A stretch of 64,000 nt of DNA from NCBI GenBank assembly GCA_963763135.1, contig CAVXNJ010000003.1, positions 310,001-374,000 on the forward strand, given 5' to 3'. Under the pieces are notes generated by a model that was not told the origin of the DNA, did no database searches, and saw only the letters and a list, made by a program, of their open reading frames with translations. The first letter of the stretch is position 1, and every line of letters starts with the position of its first letter. Source of the stretch: JANMZO01 sp963763135. Lineage in GTDB: Bacteria; Actinomycetota; Acidimicrobiia; Acidimicrobiales; JANYDT01. This document shows, one piece after another, positions 48,281 through 57,988 of this stretch. The translations under genes were made by a program, and so were the position numbers.

Positions 48281-48970
48281 GTGGCAAATCAGAAGCGTGC
48301 TCGACAAGACCAAAACCGCAGCCAGAAACTGGCTCAGGCGGCCGTTGAACAGAAGAAGGCTCAAAGCTCGCAGCAGCGGAACAAGCTGCTGAAGATTGCC
48401 GCTGGCGTAGTCGCGGTGGTAGCTCTGGTCCTGCTTTGGAACCAGTTCATCTCGAGCGACGATGAAACCGCAGCCGACACGACCGTCGCTCCGACCACCA
48501 CCGCCGGAAACGTGACGACCACGACCGTGCCGCAGTTCGCAAGCCCCAAGCTCAGCACCAAGCCCGTCGTCACCGTTCCGGCGGGCGCGGCTCCCACGAA
48601 ACTTGAGATCAAAGATCTCGAAGTCGGCACTGGTGCCACCGTGGAAGCCGGCGACACGGTATTTGTCCAGTACGTGGGCAACGGTTGGGCCACGAAGAAG
48701 GAATTCGACTCCTCGTGGAGCCGTGGCTCGCAGCCCTACGAAGTGACAAACGTCGGCAAAGCACCGGTGATCGACGGTTGGAACCAGGGTCTGATCGGCA
48801 TGAAGGCTGGCGGTCGCCGCCAGCTGATCATTCCGCCGAGCCTCGGCTACGGCGACCAGGCCCAGGGCGAGAACATCAAGGCCAACGACACGCTCGTGTT
48901 TGTGATCGATGCGGTGCGTGTCATCAAGGCCGCCGACGTCAAGTCCAATACGCCGACGATCGCCCAGTAA
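48281..48970 (+). CDS. FKBP-type peptidyl-prolyl isomerase, membrane-anchored
   Basis: A 229-residue protein. The N-terminus is basic (KRARQDQNRSQKLAQ), followed by a single membrane helix (KLLKIAAGVVAVVALVLLW, about 36-54), a Thr-rich linker, and an FKBP domain (about 105-220) with VFVQYVGNGWATKKEFDSSW, VIDGWNQGLIGMKAGGRRQL and PPSLGYGDQ. It isomerises prolyl bonds in exported proteins, together with the cyclophilin lipoprotein at 11621. It is divergent from the DUF4032 gene. Confidence 0.9.
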   Translation: MANQKRARQDQNRSQKLAQAAVEQKKAQSSQQRNKLLKIAAGVVAVVALVLLWNQFISSDDETAADTTVAPTTTAGNVTTTTVPQFASPKLSTKPVVTVPAGAAPTKLEIKDLEVGTGATVEAGDTVFVQYVGNGWATKKEFDSSWSRGSQPYEVTNVGKAPVIDGWNQGLIGMKAGGRRQLIIPPSLGYGDQAQGENIKANDTLVFVIDAVRVIKAADVKSNTPTIAQ

Positions 48971-49066
48971 CGACTTCGGGAGTCCATGTTCTCGGGTCGG
49001 GCCTTAAGGGTCACCCCGGGGCCGTAACACCCCGCTGAGTAGACGCTTCGTGGTTGAATGGGCGCC

Positions 49067-49807
49067 ATGAACGTCACCCGTCTGCGCCAGGTAGTAGTGG
49101 CCGCCCACGATCGCGACGGAACCGAAGCTGCCTTCACCGACGTTCTCGGACTCGGCGAGGCGTTTCACGATCCCGGGGTCGGCGAGTTCGGTCTTGATAA
49201 TGCGGTGTGTCCGGTCGCCGACGTCTTCGTGGAAGTCGTTTCCCCGAAGACCGATGGGTCGCCGGGAAGTGGCGCCGATTCGGCCGCCGGGCGTCACCTC
49301 AGTCGGCACGGGGAGAGCGGCTACATGGTGATCTTCCAGGTCGATGACATTGCGGCTGCTCGTAACCACCTCGACTCGCTCGGCGTCCGACGCATCTGGA
49401 ACACCGACGCTGCCGTGATCGGCGCGTCGCATGCCCATCCCTCCGACGTAGGTGGAGCCATCGTGTCGTTCGACGAACCACGGCCGGCCTCGAGTTGGCT
49501 GTGGGGCGGCCCCGACTGGGAGTCCCGTTCATCGAACGTGGCCACGGGTTTCGCCCAGATCGACATCGCGGCTGCTGACCCCGTGGCGCTGTTTCACCGC
49601 TGGAGCGAGGTGCTGAATGTACAAGGCGATGAGCAGGCCCTGTCGTTCGTGCTGCCCGATGGTGTGGTCGTGCACTTTCGCCTTCCCGATTCCAGTGGTG
49701 CCGTTGGTCTGGTGGGCGTGCGTTTGGCCGCGAGCGGAACCGAAGCTGCCGACGACGCCTTTCGATCGCCGTCGGTGTTGATCGGCGGAGTCACTTTTTC
49801 GCGGTGA
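49067..49807 (+). CDS. VOC-superfamily (glyoxalase-like) protein
   Basis: A 246-residue protein with two betaalphabetabetabeta halves: TRLRQVVVAAHDRDGTEAAFTDVLGLGEAFHDPG at the start, GESGYMVIFQVDDIAAARNHLDSLGVRRIW in the middle, and a more diverged second half (GFAQIDIAAADPVALFHRW). VOC proteins are metal-dependent isomerases, dioxygenases or resistance proteins; the function here is unknown. The ATG at 49067 begins the conserved domain. Confidence 0.75.
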   Translation: MNVTRLRQVVVAAHDRDGTEAAFTDVLGLGEAFHDPGVGEFGLDNAVCPVADVFVEVVSPKTDGSPGSGADSAAGRHLSRHGESGYMVIFQVDDIAAARNHLDSLGVRRIWNTDAAVIGASHAHPSDVGGAIVSFDEPRPASSWLWGGPDWESRSSNVATGFAQIDIAAADPVALFHRWSEVLNVQGDEQALSFVLPDGVVVHFRLPDSSGAVGLVGVRLAASGTEAADDAFRSPSVLIGGVTFSR

Positions 49808-49910
49808 TCGCCGGAATGCCGGTCGGTACGCGGGCCATGCTGGCTCCGACGCGACGGAGAACGGCGTTTACGCTGCTCCGGCCCGTGGGTACTCGGGTGA
49901 CGTCATGCCC

Positions 49911-50275
49911 ATGACCGATCAATCGTCGCCGGACCACGACGCCACCGGATTCGTCGACCGCACCGAGATTCAGTCGGCGGGGATCAGTCGGCGGGGATTC
50001 AGTCGGCGGGGACACCGGTTGCGGACGTCGGAACCGCCGACGACGACACCGTCGCTTCGGGGACGGTCATCAACGCTACGGGGATCGACGCGGCGGGTGT
50101 CGCAAGCGCCGAGTCTCCGGATCCCGGCAGCCGTAGCACCGGGGTTCCCGGACCTATCGATGACGCAGGCCCCTCCGCTGGTGCGGTCACAAAACCCAAA
50201 CGGGCGAGACGCTGGCGCGGCCGGTCAGGTGACGAGACCAGCGGGCCAACCCCGATCCGGACCGGGAGAGCCCGG
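49911..50275 (+). other. Probable N-terminal extension of the flippase-like gene, broken by a one-base deletion
   Basis: The frame starting at 49911 reads MTDQSSPDHDATGFVDRTEIQSAG. It passes through a 15-bp tandem repeat (ATTCAGTCGGCGGGG) in which the middle copy at about 49980 has lost one T. If that T is restored, the frame continues without a stop through an Asp/Ser/Gly/Ala/Thr-rich segment, then the basic KPKRARRWRGR, and into the membrane protein at 50276. The extension would be a disordered cytoplasmic tail. An independent start at 50276 remains possible. Confidence 0.5.
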
Positions 50276-51484
50276 ATGTTTCGGACGATTCAGATTCTCG
50301 TCGCGCTGTTCGTTCTGATCTATCTCGTATTGCCGCAGTTGAGCGCGGTCCGCGAGGTCCTACGACGTCTGGGTGAAGTCAACGTCATATTCCTCATGCT
50401 CGGAATCGGTTTCGAAGGAGCGTCCCTGGTCTGCTATTCGCAACTGACCAGGACCGCGTTGCACCCGACGAATCTCAAGCTGTCTACGCTGACCCGCGTC
50501 CAATTGGCCACGAAAGCGGTCACGAACGTCGTACCGGGCGGAAGCGCGGCCGGTTCGGCGCTCGGATACCGGCTGCTCACGCTCGCCGGGGCCGAACCCG
50601 CGGCGGCCGGCTTTGCATTGGCCTCGGCCGGACTCGGTTCGGCCGTCGTCCTCAACCTGTTGCTGTGGCTGACCCTCCTGGTCTCGATTCCGTTTTCCGG
50701 CGTCAACCCGGTATACGTGACGACGGCCCTGGTCGGCGTGATCGTGCTCGGGGTGTTCTTCGGCGTGATCATTGCGCTGTTTCGTGGCGCTGACCGCGCC
50801 GAACGCATCATTCGACGCGCGGCCGCCAACTTCTCGTTTCTCGATGCCGATCGGGCCACCAGCGTCATCCGACGCATCGTCGCCCGCATCACCGTGTTGA
50901 TCAGCGATCGCCGGTTGCTGCGTCGTCTCGTCGGCTGGGGAATGTTGAATTGGCTGCTCGATGCCGTGTCGCTGTGGGTGTTCATGCGGGCGTTCGGGGT
51001 TTCGGTGCGCCCCGATGTCCTGCTGATCGTGTTCTGCGTCGCGAACATCAGCGCCGCCATTCCCCTTACCCCGGGCGGCCTCGGGGTGATCGAGTTCGCC
51101 CTCACGTCGCTGCTCGTCACCTTCGGGGTGCCGGCAAGCGCAGCGAGCGTCGGGGTGCCCGCATACCGGTTGGCCGCATTTTGGATTCCCATCCCGGTCG
51201 GGGTCGCCGTGTATTTCACGCTTCGGGTTGGTCCCTGGAGGGTTGACCGCGAACACGCGCTTACGAGCCTGCGAAGTGAAACTGAGCAGGTCGTGAGCAG
51301 TGGCGAATCGGTTTACGAATGGGCCGACCGGGTCACAGAATCACCAGACCGCGTGGCCGCCGCAGCGATGGCCGCGGCCCGTTCCGGCGACATTGTCGTG
51401 TTGGCCGACCGGGCGCAACCGGGAACGGTGCGTACCTCTGACGTGGTTCCACCGGCGTCGGCTCCCCAGCCCCGAAACGACTGA
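50276..51484 (+). CDS. Flippase-like / lysylphosphatidylglycerol synthase transmembrane-domain protein
   Basis: A 402-residue polytopic protein with about eight hydrophobic helices. Typical family segments are VLRRLGEVNVIFLMLGIGFEG, ATKAVTNVVPGGSAAGSALGYRLL (the conserved P-G-G-S/A-A loop) and the late SAAIPLTPGGLGVIEFALTSLL. These DUF2156-less LPG_synthase_TM proteins are thought to move lipid-linked molecules across the membrane. The C-terminal 90 residues are soluble and Ala/Ser-rich. The gene precedes the ACP cluster by 200 bp on the same strand. Its membership of that operon is inference. Confidence 0.85.
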   Translation: MFRTIQILVALFVLIYLVLPQLSAVREVLRRLGEVNVIFLMLGIGFEGASLVCYSQLTRTALHPTNLKLSTLTRVQLATKAVTNVVPGGSAAGSALGYRLLTLAGAEPAAAGFALASAGLGSAVVLNLLLWLTLLVSIPFSGVNPVYVTTALVGVIVLGVFFGVIIALFRGADRAERIIRRAAANFSFLDADRATSVIRRIVARITVLISDRRLLRRLVGWGMLNWLLDAVSLWVFMRAFGVSVRPDVLLIVFCVANISAAIPLTPGGLGVIEFALTSLLVTFGVPASAASVGVPAYRLAAFWIPIPVGVAVYFTLRVGPWRVDREHALTSLRSETEQVVSSGESVYEWADRVTESPDRVAAAAMAAARSGDIVVLADRAQPGTVRTSDVVPPASAPQPRND

Positions 51485-51683
51485 AGCCGGCCCACATTGC
51501 GTGACCCCGGGACCGACGCACGGGCGGCCCGCCGGTTAAACTCTCCGCTTTCGATTTGGCAAATGTTTCACGGGTACTTGACGTACCCTTCATCTCGAAG
51601 ACGTCGGCGTGGTGTTCGGCTTAAGCGCGTCCACCTGTATGCCGATCGATTGGACGATCACTTTCGGCTGAGAGGCAATAGAC

Positions 51684-51935
51684 ATGAGCAACATGAACAA
51701 AACGGTGCGAGACGTACTGGCGGAGCACGCCAAACTCTCGGTCGACGTCGCGACGCTGTCCGACACCGATGATTTGTTCGAAGCCGGTCTCACCTCGCTT
51801 TCGACCGTAACGGTGATGCTTGCGCTCGAAGACACGTTCGAGACCGAGTTTCCGGAATCGATGCTGAGCCGGCGCACATTCACCTCGGTCGAGTCGATCT
51901 GTGAAGCTCTGACCGAACTCTCGGTCATGGCCTGA
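51684..51935 (+). CDS. Acyl carrier protein-like carrier protein
   Basis: An 83-residue acidic four-helix protein with DDLFEAGLTSLSTVTVML. Ser38 in GLTSL is in the position of the phosphopantetheine serine (usually GxDS[LI], here T in place of D). It would carry an aminoacyl or acyl group as a thioester. A GAGAGG ribosome site lies eight bases upstream. It begins a tightly packed run with the acyl-CoA dehydrogenase-like gene (38 bp later) and the amino acid ligase. This matches the small carrier proteins paired with aaRS-like aa:CP ligases in rhizobia, rather than the fatty acid ACP. Confidence 0.88.
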   Translation: MSNMNKTVRDVLAEHAKLSVDVATLSDTDDLFEAGLTSLSTVTVMLALEDTFETEFPESMLSRRTFTSVESICEALTELSVMA

Positions 51936-51973
51936 GCCGGCCCGGCACGGCCAAGCAACCAAAACGACTTCCC

Positions 51974-53149
51974 ATGTTCCTTCCCTTCGAACTTTCTAAA
52001 ACCGGCGAAGCGCTCTATGGAGCGGCACAGAAAATTGCTGCTGAGGTCGCGCGTCCTTTCGCTGCCGAGGTTGACATCGATGCCCGGTTCCCGCACGAGG
52101 CGATCCAGGCGCTGAAAGACGCCAGGCTGCTCGGGGCCTATGTCCCGGTTGAACACGGTGGGGAGGGCGCTACGCCCGCCGACATCGCCGCCATCGCCTA
52201 CGCGTTGGGCCAAGGTTGTTCAAACACCGCGATGGTCTTCGCCATGCACCAGATCCAGGTGGCATGCCTCGTCCACCACGGCCTTGGGGTCGACAGTCTG
52301 CGGTCGTATGCCGAACGGGTCGCTGCGGAGCAACTGGTCCTGGCATCTGCGACCACGGAACTCGGGGTGGGCGGCGACGTACGAACCAGTCTTTGCGCCG
52401 CCGACCTGACCGAAAGCGAGTTTTTCCTGCGCAAGGAAGCCCCGGTCATCTCCTACGCCGATCACGCCGACGCGATCATGGTTACCGCCCGGCGCAGCGC
52501 GGATGCCGCCAGCAGCGACCAGGTGATCATCGTCGTCGACCGGGCCGACGCCACCCTCACCCAGACTCTCGGGTGGGACACGCTCGGCATGCGCGGGACC
52601 TGCAGCAACGGTTACCTGCTCGAAGCACGTGGTGCCCGCGAACGTGTGCTCCCGGAACCCTATGCCGACATCTCATCGCGCACCATGCTGCCGGTCACCC
52701 ACATCTGGTGGTCGTCGCTGTGGCTCGGCATGGCGACCGATGCCGTCAACTCCGCGCGAAACCACCTGCGGACCCTCGCCCGCAAAACCGCGGGTGACAC
52801 TCCGGCCATCGCTTCCGACGTCGCGCTGCTGTTCGGTGAGCTGGAAATGGTGTCGGCCCGAATCTCGTCGGCCCTTCACCTGTATTCCGAAGCAGCCTCG
52901 TGCTCGGCCGGATTCACGAATCCGGGATTCGTTCTCCGGATGAATTCGCTCAAGACCTCGGCGTCGGCCGCCGTGATCGGGATCATCACCCGAGCAATGA
53001 ACATCGTCGGAATCGCGGCCTACCGAAACGACGCCGACAACTCGATCGCGCGGCTTCTGCGCGATGCACACAGCACCGACCTCATGGTCCACAACGAGCG
53101 CATCCTGCAAAACAGCGGTCGTTTGCTTTGCGTCTACAAAGGCCAGTAG
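51974..53149 (+). CDS. Acyl-CoA dehydrogenase-like flavoprotein, probably acting on carrier-protein-bound substrate
   Basis: A 391-residue acyl-CoA dehydrogenase fold. FPHEAIQALKDARLLGAYVPVEHGGEGAT at the start, the FAD-loop LASATTELGVGGDV and the middle WDTLGMRGTCSNGYLL are clear. The C-terminal segment is IARLLRDAHSTDLMVHNERILQNSG, where canonical enzymes have IYEGT-type motifs with a catalytic Glu; no such Glu motif is seen here. Such divergence occurs in family members that oxidise carrier-protein-bound substrates (for example prolyl- or seryl-carrier proteins). The substrate is inferred from the ACP and ligase on either side. Confidence 0.85.
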   Translation: MFLPFELSKTGEALYGAAQKIAAEVARPFAAEVDIDARFPHEAIQALKDARLLGAYVPVEHGGEGATPADIAAIAYALGQGCSNTAMVFAMHQIQVACLVHHGLGVDSLRSYAERVAAEQLVLASATTELGVGGDVRTSLCAADLTESEFFLRKEAPVISYADHADAIMVTARRSADAASSDQVIIVVDRADATLTQTLGWDTLGMRGTCSNGYLLEARGARERVLPEPYADISSRTMLPVTHIWWSSLWLGMATDAVNSARNHLRTLARKTAGDTPAIASDVALLFGELEMVSARISSALHLYSEAASCSAGFTNPGFVLRMNSLKTSASAAVIGIITRAMNIVGIAAYRNDADNSIARLLRDAHSTDLMVHNERILQNSGRLLCVYKGQ

Positions 53150-53197
53150 CGCCGTCGCTGAGCCTCGACCTGCCAATCCCCACGAAACGACAGATCA

Positions 53198-54175
53198 ATG
53201 ACCGCACCCCAGACAAGTACCGACTCCCTGATCGACGCTCAGTCGCCGACCTCGCCTGAGCCGTTCCCGATCGACGCAGCCCGCGCCGAGTACATGAAGG
53301 AACTGGTGGCGGAAGGCCTTCTGATCCCGACCGGTGTGCTTGGTGTCTTGGGCCGCAGCGGCGCATTCGAGTCGGTGGTCGAGGGACTCGTCGCCGCGGT
53401 CGCCGACCGTTCGAACGGCGATGCCGCCGAACTCGTTCGTTTTCCGCCCGTCGTGACCCGCGCCAATTTCGTGAAGAGCGGTCATCTGAAGTCCTTTCCG
53501 CATCTTTCGGGCTCCGTCCATTCGTTTGTGGGCGACGATCGGGCACACCGCGAACTGCTTCGCAAAGTGGAAGCAGGGGAGCGCTGGACCGACGATCTCG
53601 AACCGACCGACGTGGTCCTGACGCCGGCGGCCTGCTACCCGATTTATCCGATGTCGACGGGGCAGCTTCCCGATGACGGCAAGCTCTACGACATCCAGTC
53701 GTACTGCTTCCGGCATGAGCCTTCGCCCGACCCTATGCGGATGCAGATGTTCCGCCAGCAGGAGCATGTACGCCTCGGCAATCCCGAACAGGTGGCGGCA
53801 TGGCGCAACGTTTGGTTCGACCGTAGCCAGCAGCTCCTCACCGATTTGAAAGTGCCGTTTGTCGCCGAGGTGGCCAATGACCCGTTCTTCGGTCGTGCCG
53901 GAAAGCTGATGGCCTCCAGCCAGCGCGAACAGGCATTGAAGTTCGAGCTGAACGTCGCAATCATGCACCCCGACTATCCGACGGCCTGCGTGTCGTTGAA
54001 CGCACACGAGGACCACTTTGGCCACGAGTTCGGCATCACCCTTTCCGACGGCAGCTATGCCTCAACCGGGTGTATCGGGTTCGGTCTGGAACGCCTGACC
54101 CTCGGACTTCTGCGCGTTCACGGACTCAAGCCGAGCGCATGGCCGGCTGAGGTTCGCGCCATCCTTCACCTTTAA
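53198..54175 (+). CDS. Amino acid:[carrier protein] ligase (class II aaRS-like, seryl-tRNA synthetase relative)
   Basis: A 325-residue protein with a class II aminoacyl-tRNA synthetase catalytic fold but no tRNA-binding domain. Segments match the rhizobial aa:CP ligases (bll0957/Atu2573 type): LTPAACYPIYPMSTG (Cys146), YCFRHEPSPDPMRMQMFRQQEHVRLG (Glu174 and Glu189) and STGCIGFGLERLTLGLL (Cys292, with the motif 3 Arg). Cys, Glu and Cys are the zinc ligands that place the amino group. Known members activate glycine or alanine with ATP and load it on the phosphopantetheine of a partner carrier protein, here surely the protein at 51684. The amino acid used here is not determined. Confidence 0.9.
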   Translation: MTAPQTSTDSLIDAQSPTSPEPFPIDAARAEYMKELVAEGLLIPTGVLGVLGRSGAFESVVEGLVAAVADRSNGDAAELVRFPPVVTRANFVKSGHLKSFPHLSGSVHSFVGDDRAHRELLRKVEAGERWTDDLEPTDVVLTPAACYPIYPMSTGQLPDDGKLYDIQSYCFRHEPSPDPMRMQMFRQQEHVRLGNPEQVAAWRNVWFDRSQQLLTDLKVPFVAEVANDPFFGRAGKLMASSQREQALKFELNVAIMHPDYPTACVSLNAHEDHFGHEFGITLSDGSYASTGCIGFGLERLTLGLLRVHGLKPSAWPAEVRAILHL

Positions 54176-54198
54176 CCGATTAGGGTCGACCTTCCGCT

Positions 54199-55188
54199 AT
54201 GACGACGACCGTTTCCGCTTTGGATCACACGACTTACGTATCTCACGGTCTTCACCGTGGCGACGGTGACTGGGCCGAAACAAACTGCTATGTAGACGTA
54301 TGGATAGAGATTCTCCACGGTCTCGGTCTGGAGCCCCTGGCCGGTCTCGGGTTCACGATGCGGACCGATCTCGAAGCCGATCAGTGGACGTTTTTCAAGT
54401 TTCCCCACGACGAGTTGTTTTCGTTGTACGGCATCGACGTGTTTGAGCTGAACCCGTGGCAGTCGGTTGTCGAACAGGTTCGCAACGAGGTTCAGGTCGG
54501 TCATATCCCACTCGTGGAGGTCGATGCGTTCTACCTGCCCGACACCGCCGGCACGACGTACCGGAACGCCCACGGCAAAACCAGCATCGGCATCGTACGG
54601 ATCAATACCGAAGGTCATCGCCTGGCCTATTTCCACAATGGCGGCTTCTACATGGCCGAGGGCGACGACTTTGTCGGTCTGTTCCCACCTCTGGGTTCAA
54701 CCGGAAATCTTCTGGCCCCGTACATCGAAGTCGTGAAACCGGCCTGCGCAGAAGCATTGAGCGGTCAGGCGCTCGTTGATGAAGCGGTGCGACTGGCGCG
54801 TCGAACGGTGGCGCGGTTGCCTTCCATCAATCCCTTCGTGCGTTTTGCCGAGCGCCTTCCCGTCGAACTTTCCGTGCTGCGAGATGCTAAGGGTGCCTAC
54901 TATCACGAATACGCGTTTGCGAACTTCCGGCAATTTGGCGCGGCGTTCGATCTCGCCAGTCGTCATCTCGGCTGGCTGCGCTCGGCGGGTTTCGTCCCAG
55001 TCGACACCGTCGCATTCGACAACGCCGAACGGTCCTTTGCGATGATCTCGACTACCGCGAAGTCGCTGCAATTTCAGGCGGCTCGTTCGGCCATCGCCGG
55101 GAAGGTCATTGATGTCTCGGGCGCGCTCGGCCAGTTGATCAGCGCATGGGATGAAGGGGTGTCGTCCCTTCGCCGGGTATTCGGCTGA
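54199..55188 (+). CDS. DUF1839 family protein
   Basis: A 329-residue cytoplasmic protein with the DUF1839 pattern: LHRGDGDWAETNCYVDVWIEILHGLGLEPL, DQWTFFKFPHDELFSLYGIDVFEL, VDAFYLPDTAGTTYR and RLAYFHNGGFYMAEGDDF. Conserved Cys (TNCYVD), His and Asp residues suggest a papain-like or acyltransferase-type active site (Cys in NCYVD; Asp in VDAFYLPDT), but this is not established. DUF1839 genes are typically found with aa:CP ligases, as here with a 23-bp gap, so it could accept the aminoacyl group from the carrier protein. It has no signal peptide. Confidence 0.85.
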   Translation: MTTTVSALDHTTYVSHGLHRGDGDWAETNCYVDVWIEILHGLGLEPLAGLGFTMRTDLEADQWTFFKFPHDELFSLYGIDVFELNPWQSVVEQVRNEVQVGHIPLVEVDAFYLPDTAGTTYRNAHGKTSIGIVRINTEGHRLAYFHNGGFYMAEGDDFVGLFPPLGSTGNLLAPYIEVVKPACAEALSGQALVDEAVRLARRTVARLPSINPFVRFAERLPVELSVLRDAKGAYYHEYAFANFRQFGAAFDLASRHLGWLRSAGFVPVDTVAFDNAERSFAMISTTAKSLQFQAARSAIAGKVIDVSGALGQLISAWDEGVSSLRRVFG

Positions 55189-55212
55189 GGCTCGTCCCCG
55201 CGTGAGTTGCGC

Positions 55213-57946
55213 ATGAGCCACGAAACTGACGTCGTTGGCGGCGAGATCGTCGACCGTCCGGTCGAATCAAACGCGATCGCGCTGACCTCGTGGTCCTATG
55301 CCCGGACCGCACCCGGTGCGGGGTGGCCGGATGACAACTGCTGGACGGCAGTCGGCACGGCCAAGACCGCCGCGGCCGCATTGCGTGTCACCGATCCGTC
55401 GTCGGATCCCTACCCGACCAACCTCGACGACATCGACCACTGGTTTTCTGCGGCGACGGTGATTCCGACCGATGCAATCGAGCGGGGGGCACGCGTTCTG
55501 CTCGAACTCGACGGCGTTGCGACGATCGCCGAGTTCTTTTGGAACGGCGTCGCGGTGGGCGCCAGCGAGACCATGTTCGGTGAACATCGTCTTGATGTGA
55601 CGGCATTGAGCCAGCCGGGAGAGAATCGGCTCACGGTGCACTGTCAGTCGTTAACGAGCTGGCTGGCGGCCCGGAAAGTGCCGCGGGCCCGGTGGAAGAC
55701 CCGGGTAGTGGAAGAGCAGAAACTCCGATCGGTCCGAACCACCCTTCTCGGCCGAGCGACGGGCTGGTCGCCGCCCACGACGGTGATCGGGTTGTGGCGC
55801 GACGCTCGCGTAACGGTCGTCGATGGCCCTCGCCTGGCGACGCCCCGGGTTCGCGCCCGGACTCTGCCGAGGGGCGAGGGCATCCACGGCCTGATCGACT
55901 GGAGCATCGAGTTCACCGGGGGAGCCGACGAACATCCAGTATCGGTCGATACCCGAGTCGTGCGACACAGGTCGTCGCCGGGTCGCTCAGCAGACCCATC
56001 GACGATCGAGACTGTCGGGGCCCCGTTCTCGGTGTCCCCGGTCGAATCGTCCGAGGGGCCGTTGACCGCTGAAGAGATGTCGGCCCCCAGCGCACAAGGT
56101 GGGGGAGAACCGGTGCGAGTGTCAGGGACCATCGAGGTCAGCAATCCTGATCTGTGGTGGCCGCACACTCACGGGGAACCCGCGCTCTACGACGTGTTCG
56201 TGAGCGTTCGTCTCAGCACCGGGTCGGTCCTGACCACATCGCTCGGAACCTGTGGATTTCGGACGCTGGCCACCGATAACGGTGCCGACGGACTCGGGTT
56301 CGGTCTCGTGATGAACGGACTGCCTGTGTTCGCGCGGTGGTGCGTGGTTCCCGCTCGACCCGACCACGTTCGCCGTCGATTCCGAACAGCTTCGTTCCCG
56401 GTTGCGTATCGCCGCTGACGGGGGTCACAACATGGTTCGGATAAGTGGTACGTGTGCATATGAATCGTCAGCGTTCTTTGCTGTGTGCGACGAACTCGGC
56501 CTAATGGTTTGGCACGATCTCGCGCTGGCGAACTTTGACTACCCGCAGACTGAATCGTTTGCGACCCAGCTTCGACAGGAAGTGTCGTCGTTCCTCTCGC
56601 GGGTGGCGAATTCACCTTCATTGGCGGTGGTCTGCGGGGGCAGTGAAGTCCAGCAGCAGGCATCAATGATGGGTGTCGACGTGTCAGTCGCCGCCGACGC
56701 CCAACAGGTGGAGGCGCTCCACGCAGCGGTCACCGCATCTGGCACCGGGGCGATCGTGGTCGATTCCTCGCCCAGCGGCGGCCATCTCCCGTTTGCCGTG
56801 GATGCCGGAGTCGGCCACTATTTCGGTGTCGGCGCGTACCGGCGACCGTTGGCCGATGCCCGATACTCGGGAGTGCGCTTTGCTGCTGAGTGTCTGGCCT
56901 TTTCGAATGTACCGGTGCCGGCGACGGTGAAGACGACGGTCGGGGAAGGCGTGGCTTCGCCGAGTAATCCGGTGTGGAAGCAGCGGGTGCCACGCGATCG
57001 CGGGACCGGTTGGGATTTTGAAGACATCCGCGATTTCTATGCGCGCGAACTGTTTGACACTGACATGAACGACCTGCGCTACGGTGAGCCCGATCGGTAC
57101 CTTGCGGTGGGTCGGGCCGTGTCATGCACCGTGATGGAGCGCACCTTCGCAGAATGGCGCCGACCCGATTCCAGCTGTCGCGGAGCATTGGTTTGGACCA
57201 TGAACGACCTGTGGCCGGGGGCGGGGTGGGGACTCATCGACTCGTTGGGTCACCCGAAGGCGGCGTACTGGGGTGCCCGTCGATCGCTCTTGCCCGTCGC
57301 CCTGGTCGGCGTCGACGAGGGCCTCAACGGTCTTGATCTCTTTGCGTACAACGACGGTTCCACCGCTCTCGACGGGATCCTCGAAGTGCGGGCTACGAAG
57401 GGCGCGGCGACCGTTCACCACGGAACGGCTCCGGTGCACGTCGCCGCACACGGGTGTCAGCGATTCCGGGTTGATCAGGTCTTTGGTTCATTCAGCGACC
57501 CTACGTATGCATACCGTTTCGGTCCCCGGGGCGCAGACGCCGTTTCGGCGACGTGGAAGACCACGCAGGGAGCCACACTCGGTCGGTATGTATACATACC
57601 AATGGGGGATCGGCCTGTCATTGATGCCGCGATGACCATCGAGGCAAGCGCCACTCGTGTGGCCGAGGACATCGTCGATATCGAGTTGACGGCGAATCGG
57701 CTCGCCCAGTTCGTAACGATAGACACCGGGTCCCTCCAGGTGTCAGCGACCGACGACCACTTCATGCTCGTGGCGGAAGAGCCCTACACGCTTCGATTGT
57801 CCGGCCAGAATGTCGGCGCACTCAAGCGTGTGTTCGTTTCGGCACTGAACGGGTCGGGTGAGCTCGCGGTTGGCATCCCGCGATTCGAATCCCGCCCGCG
57901 GTCGGTTACTCACGAGTGCGGCACCAACGCTGTGGGAACGCCATGA
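55213..57946 (+). CDS. GH2-family beta-mannosidase-like glycosidase, one frameshift
   Basis: A cytoplasmic glycoside hydrolase of about 910 residues after correction. The N-terminal jelly-roll contains ARVLLELDGVATIAEFFWNG, and an Ig-like domain follows. The TIM barrel has NMVRISGTCAYESSAFFAVCDELGLMVWHDLALANFDYP, the acid/base candidate in VVCGGSEVQQQ (about residue 475), the nucleophile candidate in GVRFAAECLAF (about 556) and LVWTMNDLWPGAGWGLIDSLG. A C-terminal beta domain ends it. One extra base at about 56338 (GCGCGGTGGTGCG) splits the frame before the barrel. Why a mannosidase-like enzyme is in an aminoacyl-CP operon is unknown; it may trim or transfer a sugar. Its last codons form the first of three 23-bp repeats. 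Confidence 0.88.
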
Positions 57947-57988
57947 CCAACGCTCTGGGAACGCCATGACCAACGCTCTGGGAACACC
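57920..57988 (+). repeat. Three 23-bp tandem repeats carrying overlapping start and stop codons
   Basis: The unit ATGACCAACGCTCTGGGAACGCC occurs at 57943 and 57966; a slightly different copy at 57920 encodes the last residues of the GH2 enzyme. Because 23 is not a multiple of three, each ATG opens an eight-codon frame (M-T-N-A-L-G-T-P) that stops in the next copy in an ATGA overlap. The final copy supplies the GTG start of the hydrolase at 57989. A GGGA lies seven to eight bases before each start. Confidence 0.9.

Noticed and set aside
50360..51256. Minus-strand frame opposite the flippase-like gene
   Set aside because: It mirrors a hydrophobic protein, giving a polar, His/Gln/Asp-rich sequence with no motif; the plus-strand gene is well supported.
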